A stretch of DNA of 64,000 nucleotides, from NCBI GenBank assembly GCA_951804985.1, contig OX638132.1:92198696-92262695 (forward strand). The letters run 5' to 3'. The notes under the pieces are model-generated. The model worked only from the letters and a program-made list of their open reading frames with translations. It ran no database searches and had not been told where the DNA came from. A program made the position numbers and the translations under genes. Of the stretch, positions 25,021-40,000 are shown piece by piece. The stretch comes from Dryomyza anilis. Lineage: Eukaryota; Arthropoda; Insecta; Diptera; Dryomyzidae. Positions within the stretch are counted from its first letter, which is position 1. Each line of letters opens with the position of its first letter.

Positions 25021-28000
25021 TTAATTATTTATATTTTTATTTATTTTTTTATTTAAAAGAAATTTTCTTTATTAACGATATATTTTTCGGTGTTGTCCTT
25101 GCGTGACGCCAACATGGCGTCCTACTACTTAGCATTAAACTTAATACGCAAGCAAGTCTTACAGCACATACTCTACAAGGATATTTGATTTCAAATGTGA
25201 TATCTGCGTCTTTTAACCTCTCAACAAGGTTAATACACGTACATCGTAGAGTTATGCAATGCAAAGACGAAGGCATTGACATTTATCTCCTTCTATTGCC
25301 AACTCAAATTCGCTGTTCATCTTAATAGTTATTATTCTATTTTTTTATTGTATTTTTATACTTTATGCATTCCAAAAGTAGTCTCTGCTGCACACTACAT
25401 GTTTTCTTGTATTTCTATTTTTTCTTTTTGCGCTTTCAGATTATGATTGATTGTGCTAAAAATCCGCTTGTTATTCCATTGTGCACGGTGCCCGGTCGTT
25501 TGGCGGAGATTCAAAGCCTCGGCTTTGGCTTGGAAAATTGTCAGAAGTCGTTAAACGACTATTTAGAGTCAAAACGTCGCATTTTTCCACGATTTTATTT
25601 CATATCCACGGATGAGCTGCTATCGATACTGGGCAGCAGCGACCCCTCAGCCGTACAAAATCACATCATTAAGGTATGTATCGGGTGGTATTGGGGTTGG
25701 ACTAGGTTTCTGCTGTATAATACTAAATTGTGCGCTATATGCTGACACTTGGTATAATCAGTCTAAACTATAATTTGCAAAAAAATAAATAGTAAATTAA
25801 AAGTTATTTTTTGAAATAAATTTTTTTTGATTATTTTATTTTTTTAAATATTTAAAACAGACATTACAGAAAAAATTTTAAAAAATCAAAATATTTGATT
25901 CAATTATATTTTTTAAATCGTAGGTATAAAAACGTTTAGTGAACATTTTTTATTTTGAGTGTAAATTCAAATTTCGAAATTTTCAATTATGAGTAAAAAT
26001 TACAACTTTGAGTGAAATTTATATTTTTAAAAGAATTTTAAATTTTGTGTGAAAATTATATTTTAAGTGAAAATTTAATTTATGAGTGAAAAATCCAATT
26101 TTGAGTGAACATTTAAATTTTCAAAAGAAATTTAAATTTTGAGTGAAATTTGATTTTTAAGTGTATTTTAAATTTTGAGTGAAAATTTAATTTTTTTAAA
26201 GAAAATAAGAAAATTTGAATTTTAAGTGAAAATTTTAGTAAAATTTTAATTTTGTGCAAAAATTATAATTTTAAGTGAAAAGTTGAATTTTTAGTAAAAC
26301 TCAGAATTTTGATAAAAATTATAATTTTGAGCGAAAATTTTAATTAGAGTGAAAATTTGAATTTTTCGTGAAATTTCAAATTTGAATAAAACTCAGAATT
26401 TTGAGTAAAGATTTGAATTTTGTGTGAAAATTTGAATTTTGAGTGATAATTTGAATTTTGCTTAAAAATTTTAATTTTGGGTAAAAATTTGAACTTTGAT
26501 TAAAAATTTGACTTTTGAGTAAAAATTTGAATTTTGAGTGAAAATTTGAATTTTGCGTAAAAATTTGAATTTTGAGTACAAATTTGAATTTTGAGTAAAA
26601 AATTGAATTTAAAGTAAAAATTTGAATTTTGAGTAAAAATTTGAATTTTGAGTGAAAATTTGAATTTATAGTAAAAATTTTTATTTTGAGTGAAAATTTG
26701 AATTTTGAGAGAAAATTTGATTTTTGACTAAAAATTTTAATTTTGAGTGAAAATTTGAATTTTGAGTAATTATTTGAATTTTGTGTAAAAATTTGAATTT
26801 TGAGTGAAAATTTGAAAATTATGTAAAAATTTGAATTTTAAGTAAAATTTTGAATTTAGAGTAAAAATTTAAATTTTTAGTAAAAATTTAAATTTTGAGT
26901 AAAAATTTGTATATTGATTAAAAATTTGAATTTTGAGTGAAAATTTGAATTTTAAGTAAAAATTTTAATTTTGAGTAAAAATTTCAATTTTGAGTAAAAC
27001 TTTCAATTTTGAGTAAAAATTTTAATTTTGAATATTAAGGAAAACTCAGAATTTTGAGTAAAAATTTGATTTGAGTAATTATTTGAATTTTGAGTAAAAA
27101 TTAGAATTTTGAGTAAAAATTTGAATTTTGCGTAAAAATTTGAATTTTGCGTAAAAATTTGAATTTTGCGAAAAAATTTTAATTTTGTGTAAAAATTTGA
27201 ATTTTGAGTAAAAATTTGAATTTTTAGTAAAAATTTGAATTTTGAGTAAAAATTTGAATTTTGCGTAAAAATTTTAATTTTGTGTAAAAATGTGAATTTT
27301 GAGTAAAAATTTGAATTTTGAGTAAAAATTTGAATTATGAGTAAAAATTTGAATTATGAGTAAAAATTTGAATTTTGAGTAAAAATTTGAATTATGAGTA
27401 AAAATTTGAATTTTGAGTAAAAATATGAATTTTGCGTAAAAATTTTAATTTTGTGTAAAAATTTGAATTTTGAGTAAAAATTTGAATTTTGAGTAAAAAT
27501 TTGAATTTTACGTAAAAATTTTAATTTTGTTTAAAAATTTGAATTTTGAGTAAAAATTTAAATTTTGAGTAAAAATTTGAATTTTGAGTAAAAATTATAA
27601 TTTTGAGTAAAAATTTAATTTCGAGTAAAAATTAAAATTTTGAGTAAAAATTTTAAATTTGAATAAAAATTTTAATTTTAATTAAAAATTTGAATTTTAT
27701 GTAAATATTTGAATTTAAGTTAAAATTTGAGTTTTGAGCGGAAATTTGAATTTTGAGTGAATTTTTAAATTTATAACAAAGGTGTGAATTTTTAGTTCAA
27801 AATTAAATTTTTAGTGAAAATTTAAATTTTGAATAAAAATTTTATTTTTCAGTAAACCTGGAAAAATGTCCGAGAATCTGAAGCGCGTTATTCTCCCCCA
27901 CGTTTAGGTCAATTGGTATTCTTATAAGTTTAATGTGTTTAAAATGAACTTTCCTTTTTGAATATTGATCATCCGTCTCCATTATTTAATGTAGTTAAGC

Positions 28001-31000
28001 TTTATCTTTTTCTAATTTGGCATATAAATTAAACGCTTTATATTCCCTTTGGCAAAAATGTTGTCAGTGAAAAATAATTCAAATAATATCAACGTTTTGG
28101 ATGCACCAACAGAAAAACGTTTTCAAATACCAAAATTTTGCAAATTTGACTGCAAATTGTAATTAACCAAAACGGTCTTCAGACATGAGCTCTGCGATTC
28201 TACCTAAAAAAGAAATTTGAATCTAAGATGAATTTTATGCAGCACTGTATATGCTATATAACTATTACTGAAGGTCGCCTTGGTCGCCCTAATTGTGTTG
28301 TATGTTGCCACACGGTCTGGTTTCTCTATTTTGGTCATTTCGTTTTTGGAAGCCACTTGCACAATTTCGCTTAACTGCTGAAGACATTATTTTTATTTGC
28401 GAATTTGTGGCACCCGTTGGTGAATTTCTATATGTGTGTGTGTGTGTTATATATATTTCCCGACCACAGCGCATAGTATGTATTGCAATAAGTATTAATG
28501 GCTCTGTTTATACGAGCAACACCACACCTGCACCCAAGCAGTTGGCTTTAATCGGCCAAACAATGCCACCCGACTACACCGAGCATCATGTTTGCATTCC
28601 AAATGCTGAACGATTTTTGCATTTAATGTGTGTATTGTAATATTTTGTTGCGATATTGACTTTTATGTTTCCAAATTTTGGCTGCTTCGCCTTAACTTAT
28701 GCAATTTATTCGGTTTTTTTTTTTTTTTTTTTTTGGGTCATGTAAAGATCGGTCATACAAAATGTTCAAATATGCAGCATATCATATTGAGTGAAAATTC
28801 CAATGTTCAACTTTCGTATTCGTCTGATATTAACATTGATTTTATTATTCCTTTTTCATTTGCGTGACCGAACACTATCAGATGTACGACAACATAAAAT
28901 CTCTGCGTTTTTCCAAGGACGCGGGAGGATTTACCAACGTCACGGCGATGATATCCAGTGAAGGAGAAGTTATGGAATTCCGCACATTCAGTAAGTATTA
29001 TTTCTATGTAGTTCTGAGTTATAGCGCTCAAAAATATGGTTGGCCATTTTGGTACAATAATAATTTCTGCTCAGTTCGGGCTCAAGGACGCGTAGAGAAC
29101 TGGATGAATGACGTACTAGAGGAAATGCGCAAATCCAATAGGTTTCTGTCAAAAAAGGCAATATTTGAGTATGGAACGGATCTGGAAATTTCAAGGTAAT
29201 GCTTGATTTCGATATAAATTAATTATCAAATGTATAATTCTGTGTTAGAAAGAAATAAAAATGTCGTTAAAAAAAATACATTTGTATTTGATTTACATTC
29301 AAAAGCAAATGTATTTTTTTTTAAGTCATTTGCGAAGTAGCATTTGTATAAATGGAAAGAACTACATATATTATTACATTTCTAAACTATATTTAACTAC
29401 ATTTGCTTTAAGAATTACTACATTCTGTAGTCATTTCAACCTTTAGCAATATGTAGAAAAAATTACTTACTCTATACTCTAATTACTCTATGTATTAAAA
29501 TTTAAATGGTTAAAAGACGTGCTCAAAAATTACTACATCTTCATTATTTTGTTTTTGTATTTTGTATTTACAAACGAAAATGTAAAAATTGATATTTGTA
29601 ATTACATAATGCAGTGAAAATAAATATATATGTAGTATTCAATATTTTTTTAAATAATTAAAATTTTATAATCACAGATTGTACTAAAAACAAATGTTCA
29701 AATGCAAATACAAAATGTAGCAATTTTGTACATAGTATTTTTTTCAAAATTTTCCAAGTTTGATTTATGTCAAAGAGCACATATATTTATGTTTAATGCA
29801 TTACTGTACTTGTTTTTAATTTTTGAAAACTACTACTTAAATGAACTGCATTTTGCTACATATCAATATTATGTATTAATCTAACAATTCAGTAACATTT
29901 AGAATAAAATAATACATCTGCGCGAAGAATGTATAATAAATCTTCATAAAAATACATCCTGTATTTATTTCTTTTTGAACTGTCAAAAAATACAATAACT
30001 AAATTTACTTTAACTACATTCTGTAATTATTTAAATATTATAATGTTTCTCTTTCTGTTTGTACTTACACACTTTTGCAAAACGTTCGTCTGCACGAACT
30101 TTAAATATAAATAGAAAATTAATATATTTAATTAATATATATTTCTAATACATAGAGCAGTGGAATTTAATAGAATAAATACAAATGTATTTGAAAACTA
30201 AAAAATGTACTAAAACTACATTTTCTTAAACAAATAAATGTAATAGATGTAATATTTAAAATAAATTAAAACTGTAATTATAAAATCTGGAATTATAAAA
30301 TGTAGAAAAATATATGCTACAGTTTCTGCAATATGTAATAAAATAATGTCTTTTACATAAAGCAGTAAAATTTAATCAAATTAATACAAATGTATTTATA
30401 AACTAGAAAAATGTACCAAAACCATATTAATTTGATAAATGAACTAAATTCAAACTGTCTTTAGACCCGACTGGATTATGTTATACCAAGGCATGGTCAG
30501 TCTTGCCGCCAGTCAGGTTTGGTGGACCGCCGAAGTGGAAGAGGCCTTCGACCAGGCACAAAACCACAACAATCTACGCGCCATGAAAGATTTTCTCGAG
30601 AAGCAAAACTATCAAATCGAGGAGTTGGTACTAAAAGTGCGCTCGAATCTCGCACGTAATGATCGACTAAAATTCAAAACCATGACTACCATCGATGTGC
30701 ATGCCCGTGACATAATTGAGGCATTTGTGCGCGACAATGTTCTGGATGCCGGCGAATTCAGCTGGGAGAGTCAACTGCGCTTCTATTGGCTCAAATCTGC
30801 CGACAATCTGTTCGTCATACAGTGCTCCGGACAATTTGACTATGGCTACGAGTATATGGGTCTCAATGGTCGACTGGTCATCACACCGTTGACAGATCGC
30901 ATTTATCTGACAATAACACAGGCACTGCTAATGAATCTGGGTGGTGCACCGGCAGGTCCCGCGGGCACTGGTAAAACGGAGACCTGCAAGGATTTGGCCA

Positions 31001-34000
31001 AAGCATTGGCACTATTGTGTGTGGTGACAAACTGTGGGGAGGGCATGGACTTTCGTGCTGTCGGCACTATACTGTCCGGCCTGTCACAGTGCGGTGCCTG
31101 GGGCTGCTTTGACGAATTCAATCGCATTGACATATCTGTGCTGAGTGTGATCTCCACACAACTGCAAACAATACGCAACGGCTTGATTAGAAAATTAAAA
31201 CGTTTTGTGGTAAGAACACTGCCCGAGTTGTCAATTGTGTTGAAATTAAGGCAAAAGCATTTGGATTTTTGTCATTTTGGGATGGTACTCGAAATTCAGA
31301 AAACTTTTAACGTTTAGGGGTTTACTATAATGATACGAAAATACTATGGGAAAATTAACTTGTCTAGATGAAATGATATCGTTTTTTATTTGTTCAAAAA
31401 ATTTAGGTTTTTTTGACAGAAACCATAACGTAAATTAAAAATCATTTCATCCATTCAATATTATGGACAAAAGATTTGCGGGATATCATATCAAATATTT
31501 TATTTGGATATTAAATTTAAATAGATATTTTGAATAAATTTTAATTTTTTTAACTTTTAAGACTAAATTTGAATTCTAATGTTTTCCGGGAATAGTCACA
31601 ACCTCTACTTAAAATTTCGTATTCTGCTTTATATACGCAAAAGAAGATGGCATTGTCATCGGTAGTAATTGAACCATTCCATTCTTTATTGTGCCAAGTC
31701 GACTTAGCATGCACGGAGATAAATATTCTCATAAATCTTGTATTATATGCATAAAATTTTCAAAAATTAAACATGATATCCAGCCAAGAATAAGTAATCA
31801 ACATGATTTGGTTTTATTCATAATATATGATTATAGTAAAAATTAATTATTATGATTAGTGTAATAAAATCAGTTTAACACATGTTTTATGTACAATTTA
31901 TTCATAATCATGAGTAATTGGAATATGTTCGGGAAAACATTTTATGATTTATTATTCATAATTCTGTTTCAAAATTGCATACATTGTGCCAAATATCCGA
32001 CGCCTCCAAATGAAAAAACAAAAGAAAATTATGCTGAACAAAGCGAAAAATTACGCGTTTAAAATTGTAATGAGTTTGTAGACAAAGGAACGAACATTTC
32101 AAAAAAAATAAAAATACTTCACATTAACTAATGTCTGTTTAATTTTAGAATTCTATTCAAACGACACATTTTTCACTTTATTCACTTACTTAAATGGTTT
32201 TCTGACTGGAGGTAGGCTGTGATTTTTCTCAATTGACGTGAACTGCGCATTTAGAAAATTGATATGCAATAAGTAACACAAGTTATGAATAAATATTCAT
32301 AATATACATTTTTATGATTAATTATAAAATTTGTAAAATGTATGTAATAAATACATAGTGATTTAGAATTTTGCATACATGAATTTTGCTTACATAAGTT
32401 TTGAAATATACATAATTCATGAATATAATTCATAAATAAAAGAATTAAAAAATTATGTTTTATGAACTTCCTATTCATAAATCATCAGTAACAATTTTCA
32501 TCGTGTGTTTTTAATGTAATTCTATTTTCGGTTTCTGTATATCTGAAATTGTTTCCTGTCCAATGTCGGTCGATCCTATCAAATGTTATAATAATAAATA
32601 TTTTTAACAAGTGTTTAACAAAGTGTTTAAAGACAATCCATTTTAAATTTGAATATTAGGATACACGGTGAAAAAACGGTTTTCTATACGTTGTAAAAAC
32701 CCAATATGATTTCAAAAAACTTTTGAACGATAGTTTGAACTAGAGATGGACGCGTGTCGTGTTTTTTTGTGTCACGTGCAAATCTCCATGCGTGCAATCT
32801 GCATGCAAATCTCCGTGCGTGCTAGTAGTTGTTGTGCCCGTGCGTGTTCGTGCCTCTAAAATCAGACACGCGCCCATTAAAGATTTTTTTTTTAGTTTCT
32901 ACTCCGATTGAAAAAAACCCTCTACTCCACTTTAAAAAAAAACTCTTTCTTTGCGGTGCCCACAGGTTCCGATTCAGAGAATAAAAAAGTACCAACGTTC
33001 ATTTTTGAATTACTTATAATAAGGGACCGTAAAAAACCGGTTCCGGGACCGATTTAAAAAGATGTGTGTTACCGGCATCGGAACCCATATAATTTTTTGG
33101 TTGAAACCGGAACCGCTATTTTTGAAATCTTGGAACCAGAACCGGAACCGATAATCCAAGGGTTTTATATCCATTCTAGATCCGCAACGAACCGAAATTG
33201 CAACCGGAAAATGTGTGGAACCGAAATCGGAACCCATATAATTTTTTGGTTGAAACCAGAATCGGAACTGTTATGTTAAAAATCTTGGATCCAGAATCGG
33301 AACCAATATTCTAAAGTTTTTAAGTCCCTATTTATACTATAATTTTTTATGTTTTTCCTAGTTTTTCAATTGATTCCGTGCTATTTTCGTGTTTTTCCGT
33401 GCTTCTTCGTGTCTTTCTATATCCCGTGTTTTATAGTGCTTCTCGTGCGTAATTATAAATTTAGTCGTCAGGCTATCGTGTCACCTATCGGCGTGCCCGT
33501 GCCATCAAAAACAGGTACGCGCCCATCTCTAGTATGAACTATCCCAGCAAACTAAACAATAGTTTTACGATATCGAAACGATATCGTTTATAGGCTCAAA
33601 CGGTCGTTTTCGATAATGATACGAAAACGATAGTGTTTTTGATAAAAACGAACCTATCTAAAATGATATCATTGTTTTTGTCATTATCGATATCGAGATG
33701 ATATCATATTTCAATTTATTTTCGATAAACAAATTTTATTTGTTTAGAAAATTTTATTTTTTGACAAAAATTAAAAGGAACACGCAATTAAATTTTCAAA
33801 TACTTTGAGTTTTGCATCTAAAATGTGTCATTGACATATCAAATTTAACCAGTTGGGAAGGTTAGATCACATGGGAAATTTTAAAGTAGGTGTAATTATG
33901 ATAGTTAGGACTATCAAAATTACAGTCGGTCTAAGCCGACTATAAATATCCTACACATATGTGTGGTTACCATTCAAAGTGATATATAGGTCACCAGGGT

Positions 34001-37000
34001 ATACGAATCCTGAAAATAACTACAAACATTCAATCGCTGAAGAATTTCCATTCATTTGATACCCATATTTACAAATGGATTGGTGTACCGAATTTCTATT
34101 TTTTTTTTGTGAACCACAAGTCTTTTCGCCGGAAAACATTATTATCATGAATTTGAGCATGAGTCAATATATATTTTACCAAAAAAAGTTTACCTAAGCA
34201 CGTATACATAAAAATGGATCTTTATATGTACATTTTATATGAGGTATTTGAACATAAGTGGTCCGATCATAGGTCACAATGGACCGATTTTTTCGCACAT
34301 ACAGCGTAGGTATATTAGTAATCTAAGTTATAAGTTTCATTTATCTATCTCCTCAATTTTAAAAGTAGTAGGGATTTCAACAGACAAACAGACAGACGGA
34401 CAGACAGACGGACATCGCTAAATCGACTCAGGAGGTCATGCTGATCAAGAATATATATACTTTTCCATACCGGAGATGCTTCCTTCTGGGTGTTACAAAC
34501 GGCGTACCAAACTGAATATACCCTTTCACTCTTAGTGTAGGGTATAAAAATTATCGTCAAATAGTTTGTGGGGATATTCTGAATAACTATAATCATTTTA
34601 TTGTTTATCAGAAGAACCTAATAAAGTACAAATCAAGCATAGTCTATAAAAATAAAAATATTTCATATATAAATTCAAATAATATTTCGAAATACAAGAA
34701 TTCATGATTATATTAAAATTAGTCTTGACAACTATAAAAAATGCATTTAATGTTCTTATTTACTCTAAGAAATAGCTGAAAAGGGCCTATAATTTCGATG
34801 CAATTTTCTTTCTACGTAATAAGAAAAAAACCAACAAAAATTAACAATCACGAAATATATAGAATTGACATAATGGATAAACATAGAAAATCATGTTGAT
34901 TAGAATAATGAATTAATATAAAAATAACAAATAATTTTAATTCATAGCTATCATGAGAATTAAAAGTTTTCTGAATTTACTCATATTCCAAATATCATAT
35001 TTAAATTGTTCCAATTTCAGTTCGAGGGCTGTGAAATTAATCTGGACAAAAAAGTGGGCGTTTTTGTTACAATGAATCCGGGCTATGCAGGACGCACCGA
35101 ACTACCCGAGTCGGTGAAGGCGCTATTTCGTCCAGTGACATGTATTAAGCCGGATTTGGAATTAATCTGCTTGATTTCCTTATTCTCCGATGGATTTCTC
35201 ACTGCAAAAGTATGTGCATCATAGCAATTGTTGGCAATCGGCGGCATAAAAGCAGGCAAGCGGCCTGTGCCATCACTTCCGAAACAAAGCATGCCGCAAG
35301 CCTTGCCTTAATCGCCCTATTGTGCTGTATATCGTGCCATTGCCAATGAGTATTTTGTCAAGTTTTGAAAATGTTCATAACAATACCATCTTCCTTATTG
35401 TGTGGACCTATTTCTATATATTCTTTTGCCCTCCCTCCCCCAAAAGCCACAAGTTTAGCACTCAAGTTGGGAAATTCAAATAATTATTATTTCAGGTTTT
35501 AGCAAAGAAAATGACAGTTCTGTATAAGTTGGCGCAGGAGCAACTATCCAAGCAGTGCCACTACGACTGGGGATTACGTTCGTTGAATTCGGTGCTCCGT
35601 ATGGCAGGCGTCATGAAGAGGCAATCGGAGGATCTGCCTGAGGCTGTTGTTCTAATGCGAGTGCTACGTGATATGAACTTTCCTAAGTTTGTCTTTGAAG
35701 ATGTGCCTTTGTTTTTGGGTCTTATTAAGGTAAAGTATAGCAATGAATTTCACGCTTCACAGCAAGCGAGAGACAGACACATCGTACACGTTCTCACTAT
35801 GAATGTGATACATTTCCGTAACTACTCCGCAGTATGTGCATCATAATTATTTTGGTACACAATTTCATATTTAATTATTCACTTTTTGTCATGGCAAATA
35901 AGACATATAGGCAAAACACTTTAATGCTTTAAAAAAACTCACCATTTATTTCGTTACTTCATTCAACAGGATCTGTTTCCGGGCATCGACTGTCCTCGTG
36001 TAGGTTATCCGGATTTTAATGCGGCTGTGCGTACCACACTTGTGAACGACGGCTATATATTGCTGGCCGATCAGGTAAGTTTATCAGAGTAACGTCGCAG
36101 TTACCACGATGACGGCATGTCAAGTGCTTTTTGAAAGAAAGGACTATCAAAGAAATCGTATATATGCCGCAAGCGGTATTCTTTACGGTATTCTACTTTG
36201 ATGTTAAGATGTATTAAAGTAAAAATACACGAAATCTCTTACATTACAACGACATCACGAACGCCTACAACTGTCTCTTGTCTGTCGCTCAAATGTACAA
36301 ATAAACAATTTTGCACGTTCCTCGTCATTGATTTCTGTCATGGACCATCACAAGCCTTAGCTCATTGTCATCATCATCAACATTATTTGCGTTACTCACG
36401 TCACCATGTCTGGCGTATGTCTGCACACAAAAAAATACATTCTGCATTCTAAACAAAATATGTCTTTAAAATACATTTGTAGTTGTTATACTTTCGAAGT
36501 GGTTTTGTCTTCATTTTATTGTTTACATAAACACAACTACATTAGTTTATCAAATTGAAGACAAAAATTAATACATACAAAAACAAGTTTTGTTCGAAAA
36601 ACTAGTATTTTCAACAAAAAAAATTTTGAAAAAAAAAATTGTTCGAAAAAAAAAATTTCAAAAAAAAAAATCAAAAAAAAATTATTCGAAAAAAATTAGT
36701 TCGAAAAAAAAATGTTTCGAAAAAAAAAATTTTTTTTTCAAAAATATTTTTTTTATAAATATAACTTTTTATTAATAAAAATTTGTAAATATATTATAAA
36801 ACATTTTACAAATTTACAAATTACAAGAAATACTTGAGAACTAGAAGTACGGCAAAAAATTAACGAAAAAAATAAACATGTTGATAGAAATTTGGTTTAA
36901 TGAACAGAGTTCTTCAATATGATGAACATATATGTTGTATTTTATATTTTGGTTCATTAATATGATGAAACGTATTCTTCACATACAGTTCATCATATTG

Positions 37001-40000
37001 AAGAACACTTTTTCGACAGTTACCAAGCGTTCTTCATATTTATGATAGCATTCATAACATTGATGGCGTTAGTCATTAATATTATGAATGGTTCTTCAAT
37101 ACAATGAATCATGGTTTGAAGAACGGAATTTATCAATATGATGTACAATTTATTTTCTGTGAGATGCACGATTTTATGAGTTCAAAAAACCACACCTTTA
37201 ATACTCCTTAAAAATCCAAAACTGTCTACCGGTTTTATGAGCCCAAAAACCTAACAATTATAATACTTTTAGTACCCTAAAATGTTTATATTTGAGTACT
37301 TAAAAGTGCTTAAAATTGCGCCCGAAACCTGTGTAGAGAGCACGCTTTTAAGAGTCCCAAAAATCCTGATATTTAAATTCTTTTTAAATACTCCTAATTC
37401 CATTATACTTTTTAGACTTCACAAATACCTTATATCGTCTGTCTGTCTTGTGAGGAAACTCTTCCAAGCCTCAAATAGTTCAGGAACTCCGAAAACAATT
37501 TACTATGTCGTTGCTGTACTGGTCCAAGATGTTTTTGTTTTTTGAATTCATGAATTTCATTATAAAATACTAAAATCTAATAGATCTCGTTGCCATTTCG
37601 ATGTTATACGATTTGACAAGTTAACTTAATATTTTTACAATTTTTATAATCAGAAAATTTAAATTTTACAAATAAATAAAATTGTTAATTTTTAATATTT
37701 TTTAAGTTTTTAATTTCCTTTGTCTATTTCTCATTTCGTTCGCAAATATTCGGAGATTTCAAACGATATAGCGCGTTTTATCGTAACCGAGAACGAATGC
37801 ATTCCCCGACATCACGAAACAGTCTCGATGCGATATCGATTCGTATGTCAGACTGAGTAATGTCAATTCAATATCGTAAATAGTAGACATGGTACATTTT
37901 GGGAGTATTCCTTGTTTATTGTCTTGAATATGTGATTTTTTTAGTATTTGAAAAGGCAGATTTGGAACACTGTGCAGCTAAACATCAAAGTTCATTAAGT
38001 AGTTTAAAGGGGGTGTGATCGAAAACGGATAGATTTAATTTAAACATCATTGACCAATAATAAGAACATATTAAACTATCAAGTTAATCGAATGGAGTCA
38101 GGGTCACATCTCGCCAAATAGACGTCATTGCCTCATAAATACCTTTGGTCAGCGTCACTTCCAAAGTTGATCTCCGTCCGTCTTCTTAAATCACGATTAT
38201 AGAGAAGCGAATAAAAGTAAATACATGAATATCACATTTTAGATTACTTGTACACCTACCCTGTATGGTATATGGTATATTGTGGTAAACATATATCAAA
38301 CGCTTTTAGAAGTCTCATTTAAAACCCACTTGTAAAACCCACGTCAAAACATTCATTTTATTTCATGACATGTACTGTCGCTCTGCACAAGGCACAAGTA
38401 GTGTCAAAACATAAACAGGACGTAGTTGTAGTGAAGAATCTATAATGGTGTGCAATAAAAATTCATACATCGAAATGACACTGGGTACTCAATGCTTTTT
38501 ACATTTTTATCATTCTTACTCTAAGAAATGTTTATTAAAATATAGAAAAAGAATATTATATATTAAGTTTTTTATTTGTCGAACAATATTTTTTCATTAT
38601 TTAATATTTTTACAATTCAATTTTTTTTTGTTGGGTATATTGCTTTTCGTAAATGCATTGTTTCCGTCGTACAACATTTTTTTTTTTCATAAAATAATGT
38701 TTGGTCTAATTTTTATAAACACATAAATTCCGATAACAACATTACTCCGTCGAACGCCCAGCGGCAGATTTGGTTGTTATTTTTACTGTTCGCCTTCTCT
38801 TTCGTTACTTGTTGCGCTCACTCACTGCACTCACTGAAAGTAGTGTCATTTGATTTTGTTTTCCAAGACATTGAATGTTTTAAAATAAAAACTACTTTAC
38901 TCAACTTATACTGCAGTGAAGTAAAGTCGCTGGAAAGACTTCAATATAATACTGTAGATTGTCATAGCAAATTGCACTAAATACTGACGACTATTGTAGG
39001 GAATATTTTGCTGAGTGAACTTGAAATACATTTATACAGAAGTCTAGTACATAAAAAAAAACACACTATAATTTTTGAATTTTAAAAAACATATTTTTAA
39101 ATACATATATTGAAAATGCAGTAAATTGATATATTTTTTAAGCAATGGCATTTAAACAATGGCATTGTATAAATTCTACTAGATGATTTTCTGGATGTAC
39201 TCCATATCTTTCTCGTACAACAATCTCTTTGAGCATTGCAGGCGTTGACACTTTGACACCTTCTAAATTGCGCTTTCATAGGAACAGCAGAGAATTCGCC
39301 AAGGATCTGAACATTTTCTAACGACACTACTTTCATTTCTCTTTCTTTCTTACTTACTACCTTTCTTTCTTTTTTTTCTTTCTTTCTCCAACTCTGCCGA
39401 TCATAATGTGCAACGTCTCCCGCCACAACTCATATGTCGTACCAACTAAATGGACTTGCCACAATTACGTTGCTTCTTTTGCAGGAGGATAAAGTCGTGC
39501 AAATGTACGAAACCATGATGACCCGACACTCGACCATGATTGTTGGCCCAACAGGTGGCGGCAAGACTGTCGTCATAAACACTTTAATAAGGGCGCAGTG
39601 CTACATGGGCCTGCCCACCAAATGTGTTACGCTTAACCCCAAGGTGAGTAAATGTTCAATGTTAAAGTACTTTTGTCTCTGTTTGCACACTCGGCTTTCG
39701 TAGCAGCTGTAGGCGGTGTTTTTCGTTTTATTAGAATTATAACACACAGATTTAAATCGTAATTTAGTTGAATTGCAGTAGAGATTTAAACATTTTCATA
39801 CATATTATCCATTTAAAAACATTTTCAATGTAATATTTCTATCGCTTTTATATTAAACGTGTTAGGTAAATGCATTTTGACGTTACCATTATAAACCGGA
39901 TAAACTCTATTTTCGCAATAATATAATCAGCACAAAACAAAATATCATAAATTCAAATTCTCACTAAAAAAATATATTTGGCACTACAAAATACCCCAAA

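Larger units (their letters stand above)
23805..25439 (+). other. Dynein intron, 1.6 kb
   Basis: Holds a dispersed repeat (24130-24425), a cgatatcg-rich stretch (24565-24800) similar to 33545-33800, and a TTTA microsatellite (24955-25045). Otherwise AT-rich, nothing recognised. Confidence 0.7.
31210..35020 (+). other. Dynein intron, 3.8 kb
   Basis: Contains the AT-rich dispersed element (31735-32490), the hAT-like element (32741-33531), a cgatatcg-rich stretch (33545-33800) and an interspersed repeat (33860-34553). 31210-31730 and 34560-35020 hold nothing recognised. Confidence 0.75.
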
